From assembly GCF_902167705.1 (NCBI RefSeq), contig NZ_CABHMZ010000015.1:31654-95653 (forward strand): a stretch of 64,000 nucleotides of DNA. Reading direction: 5' to 3'. The stretch comes from Streptococcus constellatus (GTDB lineage Bacteria; Bacillota; Bacilli; Lactobacillales; Streptococcaceae). Position numbers and translations under genes: made by a program. Shown here piece by piece: positions 38,475 to 50,516 of the stretch (position 1 is the first letter of the stretch; every line of letters starts with the position of its first letter). The notes below the pieces were generated by a model, which saw nothing but the letters and a program-made list of their open reading frames with translations, was not told where the DNA came from and searched no databases.

Positions 38475-39062
38475 CTATTCTTCGTCTTCTGGATCTACCT
38501 CATCATCTGAGTAATCCTCGTCTTCTTCATTGAGTTCGACTTCTTCCCCTAAATCATCAGGTGCGATTTCATTGATTTCAGCATCATACGCTTCAACTTC
38601 ACTCTTCTCGTCGTCCGGATTGTCCTCGTCATAGTTAAGGGCAGGGTCTACTTCGTATGAATCTTCATCTTCTGGATCATCGTCATTGTAATCAATGGCA
38701 TTTTCATCTCCGTCCATAAAGGCATTCACACGTTTTTTCTTCCGTTTCTTAGGAGCTTCTTCATCATCTTCTTCAAGTGTGATAATTTCTTCATCCACTT
38801 CGTCAATCGCATACCATGAACGCAAGCCCCACTTGTTATCCCCTAGGGGAATGAAACTGCCGTCCACATTTAACTCTGTATAAAAAAGCGGCAAGGCTTC
38901 ACGAATATCACTATTTGATTTTTCAAGGTAATTTTGAATTTCATTTACAAGATCGTTAAAATACATTTCATGATTGCGACCACGTGTTTCTAAGATAGCA
39001 CGCGCTACTTCAATCATAGAAAGTTCACTTTTTTCTTGTCCAGCAAATACTTCTAATTCCAA
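38475..39062 (-). CDS. rpoE: RNA polymerase delta subunit
   Basis: 195 aa. Folded N-terminal HARE-HTH domain (~1-90, [14 protein letters not shown]...[11 protein letters not shown]), a basic patch KKRKKKRVN at ~108, then a disordered, highly acidic tail of Asp/Glu runs. Delta is a Gram-positive polymerase subunit that promotes recycling and sharpens responses to initiating NTP levels, which suits its position just ahead of the NTP-sensitive pyrG promoter. No strong terminator lies between its stop and that promoter. Confidence 0.93.
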   Translation of the reverse strand: MELEVFAGQEKSELSMIEVARAILETRGRNHEMYFNDLVNEIQNYLEKSNSDIREALPLFYTELNVDGSFIPLGDNKWGLRSWYAIDEVDEEIITLEEDDEEAPKKRKKKRVNAFMDGDENAIDYNDDDPEDEDSYEVDPALNYDEDNPDDEKSEVEAYDAEINEIAPDDLGEEVELNEEDEDYSDDEVDPEDEE

Positions 39063-39248
39063 AGTTGATCTCCTTTTAAGGTTTGAGAGCTTTTGCCCAT
39101 ATTGGCTCCCAAAAATTTAATTTATTGAATTTTCGCTACTTTTTATTGTACGATAAAAATCTTCTTTCGTCAAAAGAATTTTATCCTCTATTCAAGAAAA
39201 TCACTTTCTTACTAAAATGACTTCCGCTTTTATATAAAAAGAAGTAAA

Positions 39249-39285
39249 AAGGCAATTCAGCCGAATCTCCGACTGAACTTGCCTT
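39249..39285 (-). terminator. tig terminator
   Basis: Stem AAGGCAA / TTGCCTT extended by TTCAG/CTGAA, with a T-run on the minus strand, 13 bases past the tig stop. The rest of 39063-39248 is the A/T-rich rpoE leader. Confidence 0.8.
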
Positions 39286-39298
39286 ATGTATCATTAGA

Positions 39299-40582
39299 TT
39301 ATTTTACTTTTGCAGTACTTGTAATCAATTCAACGGCTTTTTTAATAATAATATCATGTTTCAACATGTCTGCTGAAAGAAGTTGACGAACGCGTTCTAC
39401 TTCCATGCTGTAATCTGCTGCAAGTGAAGCAATTTCTGCTTCAATGTCTTCATCACTTGCTTCAAATCCTTCTGCTTTCGCAACAGCTTCAATCACAAGG
39501 TTTGTTTTAGTACGTTTTTCAGCGTCAGCTTCATGTTGCTTGTGAAGATCTTCTTGAGTTGTACCAGTGATTTGGAAGTACATGTCTGGTGAAATGCCTT
39601 GACGTTGCATGTTCCCAAGGAATTCATTCACAGAGCGATGAACTTCTTCGTGAACCATTTCTTCTGGTAACTCAACAATTTCTGCATTTTCTACTGCAAG
39701 GTCAAGTGCTGCAGATTCAACTGCATCATCAAAAGCAATTTCTTTTGATTCAGCTAGTTCTTTGCGATATTTTTCTTTTAATTCGTCAAGTGTTTCAACA
39801 TCTTCGTCAATATCTTTGGCAAGTTCATCATCTAATGCTGGAACTTCTTTTTCTTTCACTTCGTGAATCGTAGTCACAAATTTAGCATCTTTACCTGCAA
39901 GGTCTGTTGCTTGATAGTCTTCTGGGAATGTCACGTTTACTTCTACTGTTTCACCAGCAGCATGTCCAACCAATTGGTCTTCAAATCCTGGAATAAATTG
40001 ACCGCTTCCAAGTTCAAGTGAGAAGTTATCTCCTTTACCGCCGTCAAATTCAACACCGCCAACTGTTCCAACAAAATCAATCACAACTGTATCACCATTA
40101 GCAGCCTTATCTTCTTTCAATACAAGCTCTGCTAAATTGTTGCGTTCGCGTTCAATTCTTGCGTCTACATCTGCATCAGATACTTCTTTAGAAACTTCAA
40201 CAGATACTTCTAGGTTTTTATACTCACCTAATTTTACTTCAGGTTTTGTAACGACTTCAGCAGTAATAGTCCAGTCTTGACCTTTTTCCATAGATGTTAC
40301 ATCAAATTGTGGTTGAGCAACAACTTCAATCTCTGCTTCTTTAACTGCAGCTTCATAAGCAGCTGGAAGAAGGGCATTTAATGTGTCTTGGTAAAGAGCT
40401 TCTTCACCAAATCTTTGGTTAAATACTGGACGAGGAAGATGACCTTTACGGAAACCTGGCACATTCAGATTTTTCTTAACTGAGTTAAATACGCGATCCA
40501 ATTCTGGCTTGATTTGTTCTTGACTGATTGTAAATGTCAAAACTCCGCGATTTGTTGCTTTGCTTTCAAATGATACAGACAT
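39299..40582 (-). CDS. tig: Trigger factor (ribosome-bound chaperone/prolyl isomerase)
   Basis: 427 aa in the usual three parts: ribosome-binding N-domain (~1-145) with the signature [11 protein letters not shown], the FKBP-type isomerase domain (~160-245, [32 protein letters not shown]...[11 protein letters not shown]), and the helical C-terminal chaperone arms. Receives nascent chains at the exit tunnel. Monocistronic. Confidence 0.97.
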   Translation of the reverse strand: MSVSFESKATNRGVLTFTISQEQIKPELDRVFNSVKKNLNVPGFRKGHLPRPVFNQRFGEEALYQDTLNALLPAAYEAAVKEAEIEVVAQPQFDVTSMEKGQDWTITAEVVTKPEVKLGEYKNLEVSVEVSKEVSDADVDARIERERNNLAELVLKEDKAANGDTVVIDFVGTVGGVEFDGGKGDNFSLELGSGQFIPGFEDQLVGHAAGETVEVNVTFPEDYQATDLAGKDAKFVTTIHEVKEKEVPALDDELAKDIDEDVETLDELKEKYRKELAESKEIAFDDAVESAALDLAVENAEIVELPEEMVHEEVHRSVNEFLGNMQRQGISPDMYFQITGTTQEDLHKQHEADAEKRTKTNLVIEAVAKAEGFEASDEDIEAEIASLAADYSMEVERVRQLLSADMLKHDIIIKKAVELITSTAKVK

Positions 40583-40701
40583 TCTGTCATTTCTCCTTAA
40601 AATTTATTGAATACAATCAATTATACCATAAATACACACTATTTCACAAATTTTCTAATGAAATTTTAATGATTTTTCTGTCCATTTGCTGATTTTGCTC
40701 T

Positions 40702-41265
40702 TTATGCTTTCCGAATTTTATCCTTTTGATAAGCAGCTCGTGCTCCACCGATTAGCTTGGGACGACTGGCAAGCGCAGTCACATGTGCTTCTCCTAATTC
40801 TCTCAAAATTGGTCGCACTGGAATTTGGACGTGTTTGACATGCATGCCAATCGCTGTGTCTCCAATATCCAATCCTGCTTGAGCCGTGATAAATTCCACT
40901 TCAACTGGAGTATTCATATATTTAAATGCAGCCAATTGACCGCTTCCACCTGCATGTAGAGTGGGCAAGACATTGACAATTTCTAGGTTTCGTTTTTGCG
41001 CCAATTCTTTCTCCACAACCAAAGCACGATTAACATGTTCGCAACCTTGAACAGCTAAGTAAAGCCCACACTCAGATAACATATCCAGCATGGTTTTGAC
41101 AATGACTTCTCCCACTTCTTGGCTGGAATTTTTTCCAATATGTCCTCCAATCACCTCACTGGAAGACAAGCCCAGTACAAAAATATCACCGGAAGAAAGG
41201 GCTGATTTTTCTAAAACATCTGTTAAAATGATTTGTGTTTGTTTTTTCAATTCTTGTAAATTCAT
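40702..41265 (-). CDS. UPF0340 / DUF436 protein (YwlG type)
   Basis: 187 aa of a conserved Firmicute family of unknown function. Motifs: [72 protein letters not shown]. Two adjacent ATGs (41268, 41265); the second is seven bases from GAGG. Stands between tig and the ECF/thiD/truA cluster. Confidence 0.85.
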   Translation of the reverse strand: MNLQELKKQTQIILTDVLEKSALSSGDIFVLGLSSSEVIGGHIGKNSSQEVGEVIVKTMLDMLSECGLYLAVQGCEHVNRALVVEKELAQKRNLEIVNVLPTLHAGGSGQLAAFKYMNTPVEVEFITAQAGLDIGDTAIGMHVKHVQIPVRPILRELGEAHVTALASRPKLIGGARAAYQKDKIRKA

Positions 41266-41359
41266 CATTTTACCTCGTTTCATTTTTATCATAAATGCTT
41301 GTAAACATAGTTACAAATAGAGTTTTTAGAAACAAAAGGACACAATGTCCTTATGTGTT

Positions 41360-41827
41360 TTATTTTTTCAAAACATCTGCCAACAGTTTATTCAAAATAG
41401 CTCCGACAATCATTCCCAAGGTATTTTGGCAAAAGTTAGGAAATATTTCTGGAAAAGCTGCTCCCCAACCATGCATGATAGTGGAAGCAAAAGCATAACC
41501 TCCTACCATAACAAGCGTAGCCAACACCAAACCGAGATAGCGACTTTTTCCTTTAAAACCTGCAAAATAGCCTTGTAGACCATGAAAAATCAGGCTGAAA
41601 AACATCCACTGCGGATAACCTGAAATCAAGTCAATGAGAAATCCTGCTAAACCACCGACGATTGCTCCTTCTTTTCTACCAAAATAAAAGGCAGTAAAGA
41701 AAATTCCTGCATCAAGGAAAGTTAAAATCCCCGTTGGTGTTGGAATTTTTAAATAATAGCCCAAAACAACTGTCAACGCAGCAATCATGGACAAAAGAAC
41801 AAGTTTATATGTCTGATTTTTTTTCAT
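41360..41827 (-). CDS. hmpT: ECF transporter S component, probably for hydroxymethylpyrimidine
   Basis: 155-aa, six-helix membrane protein: [71 protein letters not shown], and helices to the C-terminus. It is the substrate-binding subunit of a group II energy-coupling transporter and needs the shared EcfAA'T module, which is elsewhere. The 23-base overlap with the HMP/pyridoxine kinase gene indicates a thiamin- or B6-precursor substrate; HmpT in streptococci has this context. The ATG at 41827 is preferred over earlier starts deep inside thiD. Confidence 0.75.
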   Translation of the reverse strand: MKKNQTYKLVLLSMIAALTVVLGYYLKIPTPTGILTFLDAGIFFTAFYFGRKEGAIVGGLAGFLIDLISGYPQWMFFSLIFHGLQGYFAGFKGKSRYLGLVLATLVMVGGYAFASTIMHGWGAAFPEIFPNFCQNTLGMIVGAILNKLLADVLKK

Positions 41828-42578
41828 ATTGAACAACCCCATATTGATCTGAATGTTGGATAGCTTGATAAACAAATTTTTTTGAAATTTGAACAGCTTC
41901 AAAAGTTGATTTCCCTAGTAATAGCTGACTGGCAATACTAGAAGCAAAGGTGCAGCCAGCGCCCGTGTTATTGTTTTCTAAAACAGGTGATTCCAAAATT
42001 TGAAACTGTTCGCCGTCATAAAAAACATCTATCGCTTTTTGAGCATCTAAGCGGTTGCCTCCTTTGATAACAACGGATTTAGCACCCAAGGAATGGAGAA
42101 GTCTAGCCGCTTCTTTTACATCCTCCAATGTTCGCAACTCCTTTTGAACCAAGAGTTCGGCTTCTGGTAAATTGGGCGTGATGATGCTTGCATAAGGGAA
42201 AAATTTAATCAATTCATCTCGAAGTGCTGAGACCTCGACATCATGGGTTTCCTTGCAAACCAAGACAGGATCTAATACGACGGGAATACCTGCATGAGCT
42301 TTCACAAAATCCAAAGCCAAATCTGCCACTTTTATATTTGGTAAAAGCCCCAGTTTAATGGCTGAGAAAGGCACATTCTTGAGAGAATTGAGCTGCTGGG
42401 CAAAGATTATCGTGTCTACAGGAATGACTTCAAAGCCTTGCTCTGTCATGGCCGTCAGACAAGTCACCGCTACAAAACCATGCAGTTGATTGACTGTATA
42501 AGTTGCTAAATCAGCATGCAATCCGCCACCACTAAAAATATCATTCCCTGAAATTGCCAGAATCAGATTATTCTTCAT
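41805..42578 (-). CDS. Hydroxymethylpyrimidine/pyridoxine kinase (ThiD/PdxK type)
   Basis: 257-aa ribokinase-fold kinase phosphorylating HMP or vitamin B6 precursors. Motifs: [64 protein letters not shown], and the catalytic/anion-hole segment [17 protein letters not shown]. Firmicute paralogs vary in preference, so the precise substrate is uncertain; the linked S component favours HMP. Overlaps truA (11 bases) and hmpT. Confidence 0.88.
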   Translation of the reverse strand: MKNNLILAISGNDIFSGGGLHADLATYTVNQLHGFVAVTCLTAMTEQGFEVIPVDTIIFAQQLNSLKNVPFSAIKLGLLPNIKVADLALDFVKAHAGIPVVLDPVLVCKETHDVEVSALRDELIKFFPYASIITPNLPEAELLVQKELRTLEDVKEAARLLHSLGAKSVVIKGGNRLDAQKAIDVFYDGEQFQILESPVLENNNTGAGCTFASSIASQLLLGKSTFEAVQISKKFVYQAIQHSDQYGVVQYEKKSDI

Positions 42579-43317
42579 ATCGTATCTCCTTTAGATAAAG
42601 TCCATTTGGTGCTGCTGTTGGTCCAGCCAAATGACGATTCTTCTCTGTTAAAATTCTATCAATCTGCTCAACTGGTATTCGTCCATTCCCAATCTTCAGC
42701 AATGTTCCGACCATATTGCGGATTTGCTTATATAAAAATCCATTTCCAGAGAAAGTAAATATCAGAAAGTTGCGTTTCTCATCAAAATCTAAACGTGCTT
42801 TTGTAATCGTCCGAACTTTATTGTCCACACTAGTCCCTGACGCTGTGAAACCTGTAAAATCGTGGGTTCCTTCTAACTTTGCAATAGCTGCTTCAATCAA
42901 ATGCAGATCAAGCGAATAGGGATAATGGGTTGCATAATGGCGCATCATAGGATTTTTAGGACGCCCAGTATCCACTATAAATTCATAGGTCTTACTGTGT
43001 TTCCAATATCTAGAATGAAAATCCTCATCCACCTCTTCTACACTGATAAAATCAATGTCTTCCGGTGTTTGCGTATCAAGTGCAAAACGTAGTTTTTCTT
43101 CATCTCTTCTTTGCGGCAAATCAAAATGAATAACCTGCCCCAAAGCATGAACACCACTGTCGGTGCGTCCAGCTCCATGAATAATCACCGGTTCTCCCCT
43201 GTTGATTTTGGTTAAAGTCTTTTCAATCTCTTCTTGAACGCTGCGAGCATGAGGCTGCCGTTGAAAACCAGCAAAGTCATGACCGTCGTAAGAAATAATC
43301 GCTTTATATCGTGTCAT
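42568..43317 (-). CDS. truA: tRNA pseudouridine(38-40) synthase
   Basis: 249 aa; modifies the anticodon arm of many tRNAs. Catalytic Asp in [15 protein letters not shown]-terminal [13 protein letters not shown], and C-terminal [19 protein letters not shown]...[14 protein letters not shown]. First gene of the truA-thiD-hmpT transcript and divergent from the Nudix gene. Confidence 0.95.
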   Translation of the reverse strand: MTRYKAIISYDGHDFAGFQRQPHARSVQEEIEKTLTKINRGEPVIIHGAGRTDSGVHALGQVIHFDLPQRRDEEKLRFALDTQTPEDIDFISVEEVDEDFHSRYWKHSKTYEFIVDTGRPKNPMMRHYATHYPYSLDLHLIEAAIAKLEGTHDFTGFTASGTSVDNKVRTITKARLDFDEKRNFLIFTFSGNGFLYKQIRNMVGTLLKIGNGRIPVEQIDRILTEKNRHLAGPTAAPNGLYLKEIRYEE

Positions 43318-43428
43318 GTGTTTATTGTAACAAGAAATAGTTTGGAAAACAAGAAACTATAAACTTATCTGTCTGGGGTCAGATTTTCATCAAAAAATAT
43401 GCTACACTAGAATACGGAGGAAAGATAA

Positions 43429-43914
43429 ATGACTGATATTACTTTTTGCGAAGAGAATGCTCGATTTCGTTACAAAGCTGCCGCCGTTATTATTGAAGAA
43501 GGCGCACTTGCTTTTATGACCAATCCTGATGAGGATTATTTTTATCCTTTAGGTGGAGCTGTTCAGCTGGGCGAAACTTCAGAAGATGCGGTTCTTCGAG
43601 AAATTAAGGAAGAAACCGGACAGGACTACGAAATCGATCGACTACTGTTCATCCATGAAAATTTTTTCCAACAAAATCCTGGCAAATTAGCTGGACTGAA
43701 TTGCCATGAAATTTCCTTTTATTACTTGATGAAGCCAAAAGGACAGCAGTTTCCAAGCATCTCTCCTAACGAAACAGTTGAATGGATACCACTAGAGCGA
43801 ATTGAGGAATACCAAGCCTATCCAAATTTTCTAACAAAACTTGTTACCACGCTACCAGCTGGTATCAAGCGAGTCATCACCAAAGATGAAAAACACACAT
43901 TTTTATCCTTGTGA
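43429..43914 (+). CDS. Nudix hydrolase
   Basis: 161 aa. The Nudix box is complete: GGAVQLGETSEDAVLREIKEETG (about residues 43-66), with the Mg-binding REIKEE. These enzymes split a nucleoside diphosphate linked to another group; the substrate cannot be inferred. GGAGGAAAGATAA precedes the ATG. Terminated by a strong hairpin at 43921. Confidence 0.9.
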   Translation: MTDITFCEENARFRYKAAAVIIEEGALAFMTNPDEDYFYPLGGAVQLGETSEDAVLREIKEETGQDYEIDRLLFIHENFFQQNPGKLAGLNCHEISFYYLMKPKGQQFPSISPNETVEWIPLERIEEYQAYPNFLTKLVTTLPAGIKRVITKDEKHTFLSL

Positions 43915-43918
43915 CAAA

Positions 43919-44158
43919 AAAAGAAGAGGTTGGGACAAAAGTTCTCAACCTCTTCTTTTTATAGTTTGGCTTGCAAGACGCAGTGCTTGGTTGGATATCC
44001 TTATCCCTTGCTATATCGGTGATAGCGGCTATCCTAACCGACTGTGCGGAGGTGGGAGTAAAACAGTCCAGTGGACTGTTTTAGGTCAGCAACTAGAAAA
44101 CTAGGACTTGCTGAAAAATCACATTCTTCGAATGATTGATTTCTGTCCCATTCTCTTT
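43919..44158 (+). repeat. Dispersed TGGGACA repeat, copy 4
   Basis: Fills the Nudix-dnaJ gap. Left end AGAGGTTGGGACAAAAG, internal AAGACGCAGTG and CCGACTGTGCGGAGGTGGGA (shared with copy 5), palindrome AAAACAGTCC/GGACTGTTTT at 44060-44082, and right end GATTTCTGTCCCATTCTC. No coding content. Confidence 0.75.
43921..43960 (+). terminator. Nudix gene terminator within repeat copy 4
   Basis: 12-bp stem AAGAAGAGGTTG / CAACCTCTTCTT followed by a T-run on the plus strand, five bases past the stop; the left end of the repeat doubles as terminator. Confidence 0.85.
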
Positions 44159-44160
44159 TC

Positions 44161-45294
44161 TTATTGTTCAAAGGCATCTTTCATTTTATCAAAGAAGCCT
44201 TTTTTCTTTGGATTGACTTTAATATCACCAGCTTCTGCAAACTCTTTCAGCGCTGCTTTTTGTTTGTCGTTAAGTCCTGTCGGTGTTACAACATTGACTG
44301 TGACATATTGGTCACCCATGCTGCCACCACGAAGGCTTGGCGCTCCTTTTCCACGTAGGCGGAATCGCTTGCCTGTTTGCGTTCCTTCTGGAATGGTTAA
44401 TTCCACATCTCCGTGAACGGTGGGAATTTCAACGCTGTCACCTAAGGCCGCTTGAACAAAATTGAGGTTCAGTTTGTAATAAATGGTCGAGCCATCCCGC
44501 TCAAACTTATCACTTGATTCCACTTGAACGACGACATACAAATCACCATACGGTCCACCATTGAAACCAGCCTCACCTTGACCAGACAAGCGAACTTGTT
44601 GACCAGTTTCGACACCTGCTGGGATTTTGACATGAACACTATGGGCTTGTTTTTCATGCCCTGTTCCATGGCAGGTTTGGCAAGGATCTTTGATTTCTTG
44701 TCCACGTCCATGGCAAACATCACAAGTGACTTGACGACGCATCATTCCAAGAGGCGTTTGTGTATCTACATTGATCACGCCTGCTCCATGACAGCGACTA
44801 CAAGTGGCTGGGCTAGTTCCTGGTTTCGCACCAGATCCGTGACAAGTATGACAAGTTGCCTCACGATTGTATTTAATTTCTTTGTCCGTGCCAAAAATCG
44901 CTTCTTCAAACTTAAGATTGACCCGATATTGAAGGTCATCTCCTTGACGAGGTGCGTTGGGATTGCGACTTGCACCACCCCCACCAAAGAAGCTAGAGAA
45001 AATATCTTCAAAGCCTCCAAAGCTAGAACCATCAAAGCCACCGAAACCGCCAGCTCCACCGCCAAAGCCTCCATTAGCACCCGCAGCACCATATTGATCA
45101 TAGGCTGCCCGTTTTTGCTCATCACTCAAAGTTTCATAAGCTTCTTGGACTTCTTTGTATTTCTCTTCAGCACCCGGTTCTTTATTGATGTCTGGATGAT
45201 ATTTTTTTGATAATTTCCGATAGGCTTTCTTGATCTCATCCTGAGATGCATTTTTAGAAACGCCTAAACGGTCGTAAAATTCAGTATTGTTCAT
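44161..45294 (-). CDS. dnaJ: Chaperone DnaJ (Hsp40)
   Basis: 377 aa, type I: J domain (1-70) with HPD at 33-35, Gly/Phe-rich linker (~75-115), four CxxCxGxG zinc motifs (~145-210), then C-terminal substrate and dimer domains. Stimulates DnaK ATPase. It follows dnaK and a small unknown gene. A terminator at 45490-45514 lies between that gene and dnaJ, so dnaJ may be transcribed partly from its own promoter. Confidence 0.97.
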   Translation of the reverse strand: MNNTEFYDRLGVSKNASQDEIKKAYRKLSKKYHPDINKEPGAEEKYKEVQEAYETLSDEQKRAAYDQYGAAGANGGFGGGAGGFGGFDGSSFGGFEDIFSSFFGGGGASRNPNAPRQGDDLQYRVNLKFEEAIFGTDKEIKYNREATCHTCHGSGAKPGTSPATCSRCHGAGVINVDTQTPLGMMRRQVTCDVCHGRGQEIKDPCQTCHGTGHEKQAHSVHVKIPAGVETGQQVRLSGQGEAGFNGGPYGDLYVVVQVESSDKFERDGSTIYYKLNLNFVQAALGDSVEIPTVHGDVELTIPEGTQTGKRFRLRGKGAPSLRGGSMGDQYVTVNVVTPTGLNDKQKAALKEFAEAGDIKVNPKKKGFFDKMKDAFEQ

Positions 45295-45304
45295 GATATA
45301 AGAT

Positions 45305-45420
45305 ACAAAGGGCGTTAAGCGGACACAGCCAAAATAGGAGTTTTGACGAAGAATCCAGAGATTCTAGGAAAAACTATCTTTTTGGCACAGTCCGTAGCCC
45401 GTGTTCAGTTACGAACACTC
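45305..45420 (-). other. Hairpin-forming leader upstream of dnaJ
   Basis: On the minus strand GGACTGTGCCAAAA (from 45404) and TTTTGGCTGTGTCC (to 45325) can pair across ~80 bases with a small internal loop; inside lies AGAATC/GATTCT at about 45350-45365. It is GC-richer than its surroundings and not coding in any frame I checked. Could be a structured 5' leader or another dispersed repeat; only one copy is in the window. Confidence 0.4.
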
Positions 45421-45489
45421 TTTGTTCCTTTCTATTAGTGTTGCGAAACGAACCGAGAATTCCCAATCCAGTTCCTTTTTTATCCAAAA

Positions 45490-45514
45490 ACAGAGGTTGG
45501 GTTGCAACCTCTGT
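45490..45514 (-). terminator. Terminator after the dnaK-linked small gene
   Basis: 10-bp stem ACAGAGGTTG / CAACCTCTGT with a 5-base loop and TTTTTGG tail on the minus strand, 47 bases past the stop at 45561. Confidence 0.75.
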
Positions 45515-45560
45515 CGCTTCAGGTTGTACTAGTTAATCCATTTAAAATTGAATCATTCTT

Positions 45561-45905
45561 TCATTTTTTATGTTTTAACTGATACTTCTTTTTTACTTCA
45601 TTATAACTAGCAACCGCAACCGTAATAATATCTTCAACACTACAATTCTCAGCCCTCACTTGTCGTGTTATAGAATTGTCGTCATCACCTGAGTTTTCAT
45701 CAATACCTTCTAAAGATGCTGGCAAGAAAGTATCTGTATAAAATTTCACTATTGTAACTTCATCAGTTTTATTGTAATGAAGTTCTAAAAATTTATTACC
45801 GATTATCTTACCTAAATAATATAAAGCAGTCTGTTCTTTATTTGGCTCGGTATGAATTTCTAATCCTTGTTTCTCAAGTTGGATAATTAGTTCATCAACT
45901 TTCAT
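45561..45905 (-). CDS. Uncharacterised small protein between dnaK and dnaJ
   Basis: 114 aa, no family recognised. Predicted soluble and mixed: an N-terminal amphipathic helix (MKVDELIIQLEKQGLEI), beta-like middle (ALYYLGKIIGNKFLELHY, VTIVKFY), an acidic loop (ENSGDDDNS), and a C-terminal helix ending in a basic tail (NEVKKKYQLKHKK). A strong GAGGAGG site and 17-base spacing from dnaK show it is a translated member of the heat-shock operon. A chaperone-related role is only suggested by position. Confidence 0.8.
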   Translation of the reverse strand: MKVDELIIQLEKQGLEIHTEPNKEQTALYYLGKIIGNKFLELHYNKTDEVTIVKFYTDTFLPASLEGIDENSGDDDNSITRQVRAENCSVEDIITVAVASYNEVKKKYQLKHKK

Positions 45906-45922
45906 TAAATCCTCCTCGTAGT

Positions 45923-47818
<1,896 letters not shown>

Positions 47819-48349
47819 TTATTCTGCTACCACTACCATAGCTGGTCTTAGGAGACGTTCATGGAGTTTGTAGCCTTTTTGGAAAACTTGCGCGATGCTT
47901 CCAGCTGGGTGATTATCATCTGCCGGCACCGTCTGGATAGCCATGTGAACATTGTGGTCAAATTCACCATCTGTTGCTACTTCCTCAATGCCTTCATCTT
48001 TCAGGGCGGCTATCAAACTTTCCTGTACCATTTCCAGTCCTTTTCGGACATCATCAGTCAATCCCTCAACAGCCAAGGCACGTTCTAAGTTATCCAACGA
48101 AGGAAGGATTGCTTTTCCTAAGTCTTGACTGCGATATTTTTGCAATTGCTGACGCTCTTCATTTGCTCGGCGCTGAATATTTTGCATTTCAGCAGCTGCA
48201 CGAAGATATTTGTTTTCAAATTCGTCTGCGCGCTCATTTGCCAAGTCCAATTCGGACTTCTCAGGAGTTACCTCTGCTGTCGTCTCCTCAGAAGTTTCTT
48301 CTACTGAAACTTCCTCTTCTTTTACTTCTTCTTGTTTGTTCTCTGCCAC
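47819..48349 (-). CDS. grpE: Nucleotide exchange factor GrpE
   Basis: 176 aa: acidic, low-complexity N-terminus ([16 protein letters not shown]), long coiled coil (~40-110, [26 protein letters not shown]), and the beta wing ending LRPAMVVV. Releases ADP from DnaK. The start is GTG at 48349, eleven codons inside the longest open frame, because AGGAGG lies six bases before it; the upstream codons ([11 protein letters not shown]) cover the ribosome site. Confidence 0.95.
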   Translation of the reverse strand: MAENKQEEVKEEEVSVEETSEETTAEVTPEKSELDLANERADEFENKYLRAAAEMQNIQRRANEERQQLQKYRSQDLGKAILPSLDNLERALAVEGLTDDVRKGLEMVQESLIAALKDEGIEEVATDGEFDHNVHMAIQTVPADDNHPAGSIAQVFQKGYKLHERLLRPAMVVVAE

Positions 48350-48384
48350 TAGGCACCTCCTTTTAGGAATTATCATAATCATAA

Positions 48385-49419
48385 TTAGTGAACTTCATAA
48401 TGGTTACTGCTTAAGTACCGATAGAAGTCCGTCAGTTTCATCGTCAAGACACGATTAACAACATTGAGCTGACTGACAACACGCTGGTAATCCAGATTGA
48501 CTGGACCAACAATTGCCAACACCCCAAATCCTCGATAAGGAATGAGGAATTTGCTAGAGATGAGCGTTAAATTCGCTAAACTGCTTTCTCTGCTGTCCGC
48601 CACGCGCACCGCCTGCATTTGATCTTCAGCTAAACTATCTCGAATTTCAAAAGCCACTTTTTGCGGTTGATCAAAGAACTGATAACTCTTTAAATCTGAG
48701 AAATGTAATAACTTTACCTTACCAGATACAATGATATTTTCTTTGAAAATATCACTAAAGATATGCTCGAAAAGATCCATAACATTATCGGTCGTTGTAA
48801 AATAACGCTGGATAATCTGTGGAATCTCTGTCCGAATCTTATAGTGAATATCAAGAACTGTTTGTCCTAAGAAACGCTCCTGAATCAATTCTTTCAGCTG
48901 AATCAAATCACCTCGCAAGAAATTACGCGGAATCATGAACTGGCTGGTGATCGTATTGGACTCATCCAAGGTGAAAACCGCCAAAGCTGTATGCTGGCTG
49001 AGGATCACAATGTCAAAAGCAGTCAAGCGCTGTTGGCTTGGTTCTACATCAAGTGCTACCACCGTACAGCCACTTAACGTTGAAAGAACGTCCGCTGCCT
49101 GTTGAAGAATGTCCTCTAATTTGAAGAATTCACGGTCAAATGCCTTGATTACTTCATAGAGTTCATTTTCAGCAAGACGATCAAAGGAAAGGGAGTGTTT
49201 GACAAAGTATTGAAAACCTGCCACACTGGGTTTGCGTCCGCTTGATGTATGTGCTTTTTCTAAAAGACCTTGTTTTTCAAGAACAGCCATATCATTACGA
49301 ATCGTTGCGCTGCTAGACTTGATTGATTCTTGCAGAGCTTTGGATCCGACTGGCTCATGGGTCTTTGTAAAGATGTCAATGATTAAGTTTAAAATCTCAT
49401 TCTGACGTTCCGTTACCAT
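48385..49419 (-). CDS. hrcA: Heat-inducible transcription repressor HrcA
   Basis: 344 aa: winged helix at the N-terminus ([25 protein letters not shown]...[30 protein letters not shown]) and a GAF-like dimer domain. Binds CIRCE and is kept active by GroEL in other Firmicutes. First gene after the two CIRCE sites at 49465 and 49548, hence autoregulated. Confidence 0.96.
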   Translation of the reverse strand: MVTERQNEILNLIIDIFTKTHEPVGSKALQESIKSSSATIRNDMAVLEKQGLLEKAHTSSGRKPSVAGFQYFVKHSLSFDRLAENELYEVIKAFDREFFKLEDILQQAADVLSTLSGCTVVALDVEPSQQRLTAFDIVILSQHTALAVFTLDESNTITSQFMIPRNFLRGDLIQLKELIQERFLGQTVLDIHYKIRTEIPQIIQRYFTTTDNVMDLFEHIFSDIFKENIIVSGKVKLLHFSDLKSYQFFDQPQKVAFEIRDSLAEDQMQAVRVADSRESSLANLTLISSKFLIPYRGFGVLAIVGPVNLDYQRVVSQLNVVNRVLTMKLTDFYRYLSSNHYEVH

Positions 49420-49464
49420 GACATCACCCCTTTCAGCTTTAAGCTGGAATACGAGATTTTCTTT

Positions 49465-49491
49465 TTAGCACTCTAAATACCTGAGTGCTAA
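49465..49491 (-). promoter_or_regulatory. CIRCE operator, promoter-proximal to hrcA
   Basis: Perfect TTAGCACTC-N9-GAGTGCTAA, downstream of the -10 at 49503-49508, so a bound HrcA would sit over the start of the transcript. Confidence 0.95.
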
Positions 49492-49502
49492 CTTATGATT
49501 CT

Positions 49503-49530
49503 ATTATACACGGTTCAATTTTAAAGTCAA
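49503..49530 (-). promoter_or_regulatory. Promoter of the hrcA-grpE-dnaK operon
   Basis: Minus strand: -35 TTGACT (49530-49525), 16-base spacer, -10 TATAAT (49508-49503), lying between the two CIRCE elements. Confidence 0.8.
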
Positions 49531-49547
49531 GACAAAAACTCAAAAAA

Positions 49548-49574
49548 TTAGCACTCTTTTTGTAAGAGTGCTAA
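49548..49574 (-). promoter_or_regulatory. CIRCE operator, upstream of the promoter
   Basis: Second perfect TTAGCACTC-N9-GAGTGCTAA. With the other copy it brackets the promoter. The gap 49575-49685 shows nothing further. Confidence 0.94.
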
Positions 49575-49685
49575 AAATCAGTCTGAGGACCTACAAAATA
49601 TCTTATAGAAGATGTTATAAATCTTAAACTTTCTTCAATGTTAAATAAAACCGCAGCAAATTCACACGAATTGCACTACTAAAAA

Positions 49686-50381
49686 CTACTCTTGCTCACC
49701 GTCATCCAGTATTTTCTTGCCGACAGTGCAGTAAGACATATCTCCAATACAATCAACTGTGAAGCGACCATCTTCGTATTCAACGACCGTCACACTGCCA
49801 TTGTCTAAACCATGCGGTCTTGTTTGGTCAATGAGATATACAAAAGTTCCAATAGTCATGCCGTGGCTAGCAATCAAAGCATTGCCACCACCAGAGGCTT
49901 CTATTTCTTTTGCAATGTCTGAAAATCCTGTCCAAATACGATTGCTCAATTTTTCCCAACTTTCAGCCCAACCAGCAGTATCCACTTCCACCAGACCTTC
50001 GGCCAACTCAGGATAACTCAATTGATGAACATGCTCTACATTAAAAACACGCGGCATCACTCCCATGAACAATTCGCCATCATAGGCTCCATCAAAACTG
50101 CCAAAACACCATTCGCGAAGTCGTTTATCTGTGCGATAAGGAATGCGTCCTGTTAAACCGAGTTCCTCTAGCAGAATCCCCATGGTTTGAATCGTCCGCC
50201 CACTATCACTAGAAAAAGCTTTTGCAAATTGAATCCCAGACTTGCGAAGTCCAATCCCTAGCTCACGAATTCCACGTTCTCCCACAGCGGTCAAAGGTGT
50301 ATCAGACCAGCCTTGTGCCCGACCGATTGTATTAAACATGGTTTTCCCATGGCGAACAATGTATAATCTTGTTTTTGCCAT
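49686..50381 (-). CDS. Histidine phosphatase (phosphoglycerate-mutase-like), copy A
   Basis: 231 aa of histidine phosphatase clan 1. Catalytic histidine in LYIVRHGKTMFN, GWSDTPLTAVGERG, Glu/Arg segment RLREWCFGSFDG, second His in ALIASHGMT. Probably a broad phosphatase rather than the glycolytic mutase, which is longer and differs in motif. About three-quarters identical to the gene at 50517, so a tandem duplication. Confidence 0.88.
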   Translation of the reverse strand: MAKTRLYIVRHGKTMFNTIGRAQGWSDTPLTAVGERGIRELGIGLRKSGIQFAKAFSSDSGRTIQTMGILLEELGLTGRIPYRTDKRLREWCFGSFDGAYDGELFMGVMPRVFNVEHVHQLSYPELAEGLVEVDTAGWAESWEKLSNRIWTGFSDIAKEIEASGGGNALIASHGMTIGTFVYLIDQTRPHGLDNGSVTVVEYEDGRFTVDCIGDMSYCTVGKKILDDGEQE

Positions 50382-50516
50382 ATTTTACCTCCGTTTTTCT
50401 CACTATATTATATCATTTTTTGCAGAAAATCGTTTGAGAGATGAAAGAAAAATCAGGAGTAAGATAAAAGTCACAATTTGTAAACATCAACTTTTCTTAC
50501 ATTCCTGTTTTTATAA

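Noticed and set aside
44524..45210. 228-codon plus-strand frame opposite dnaJ
   Set aside because: Mirror of the Gly/Cys-rich dnaJ sequence, giving Ser/Thr-rich nonsense; no ribosome site or family resemblance.
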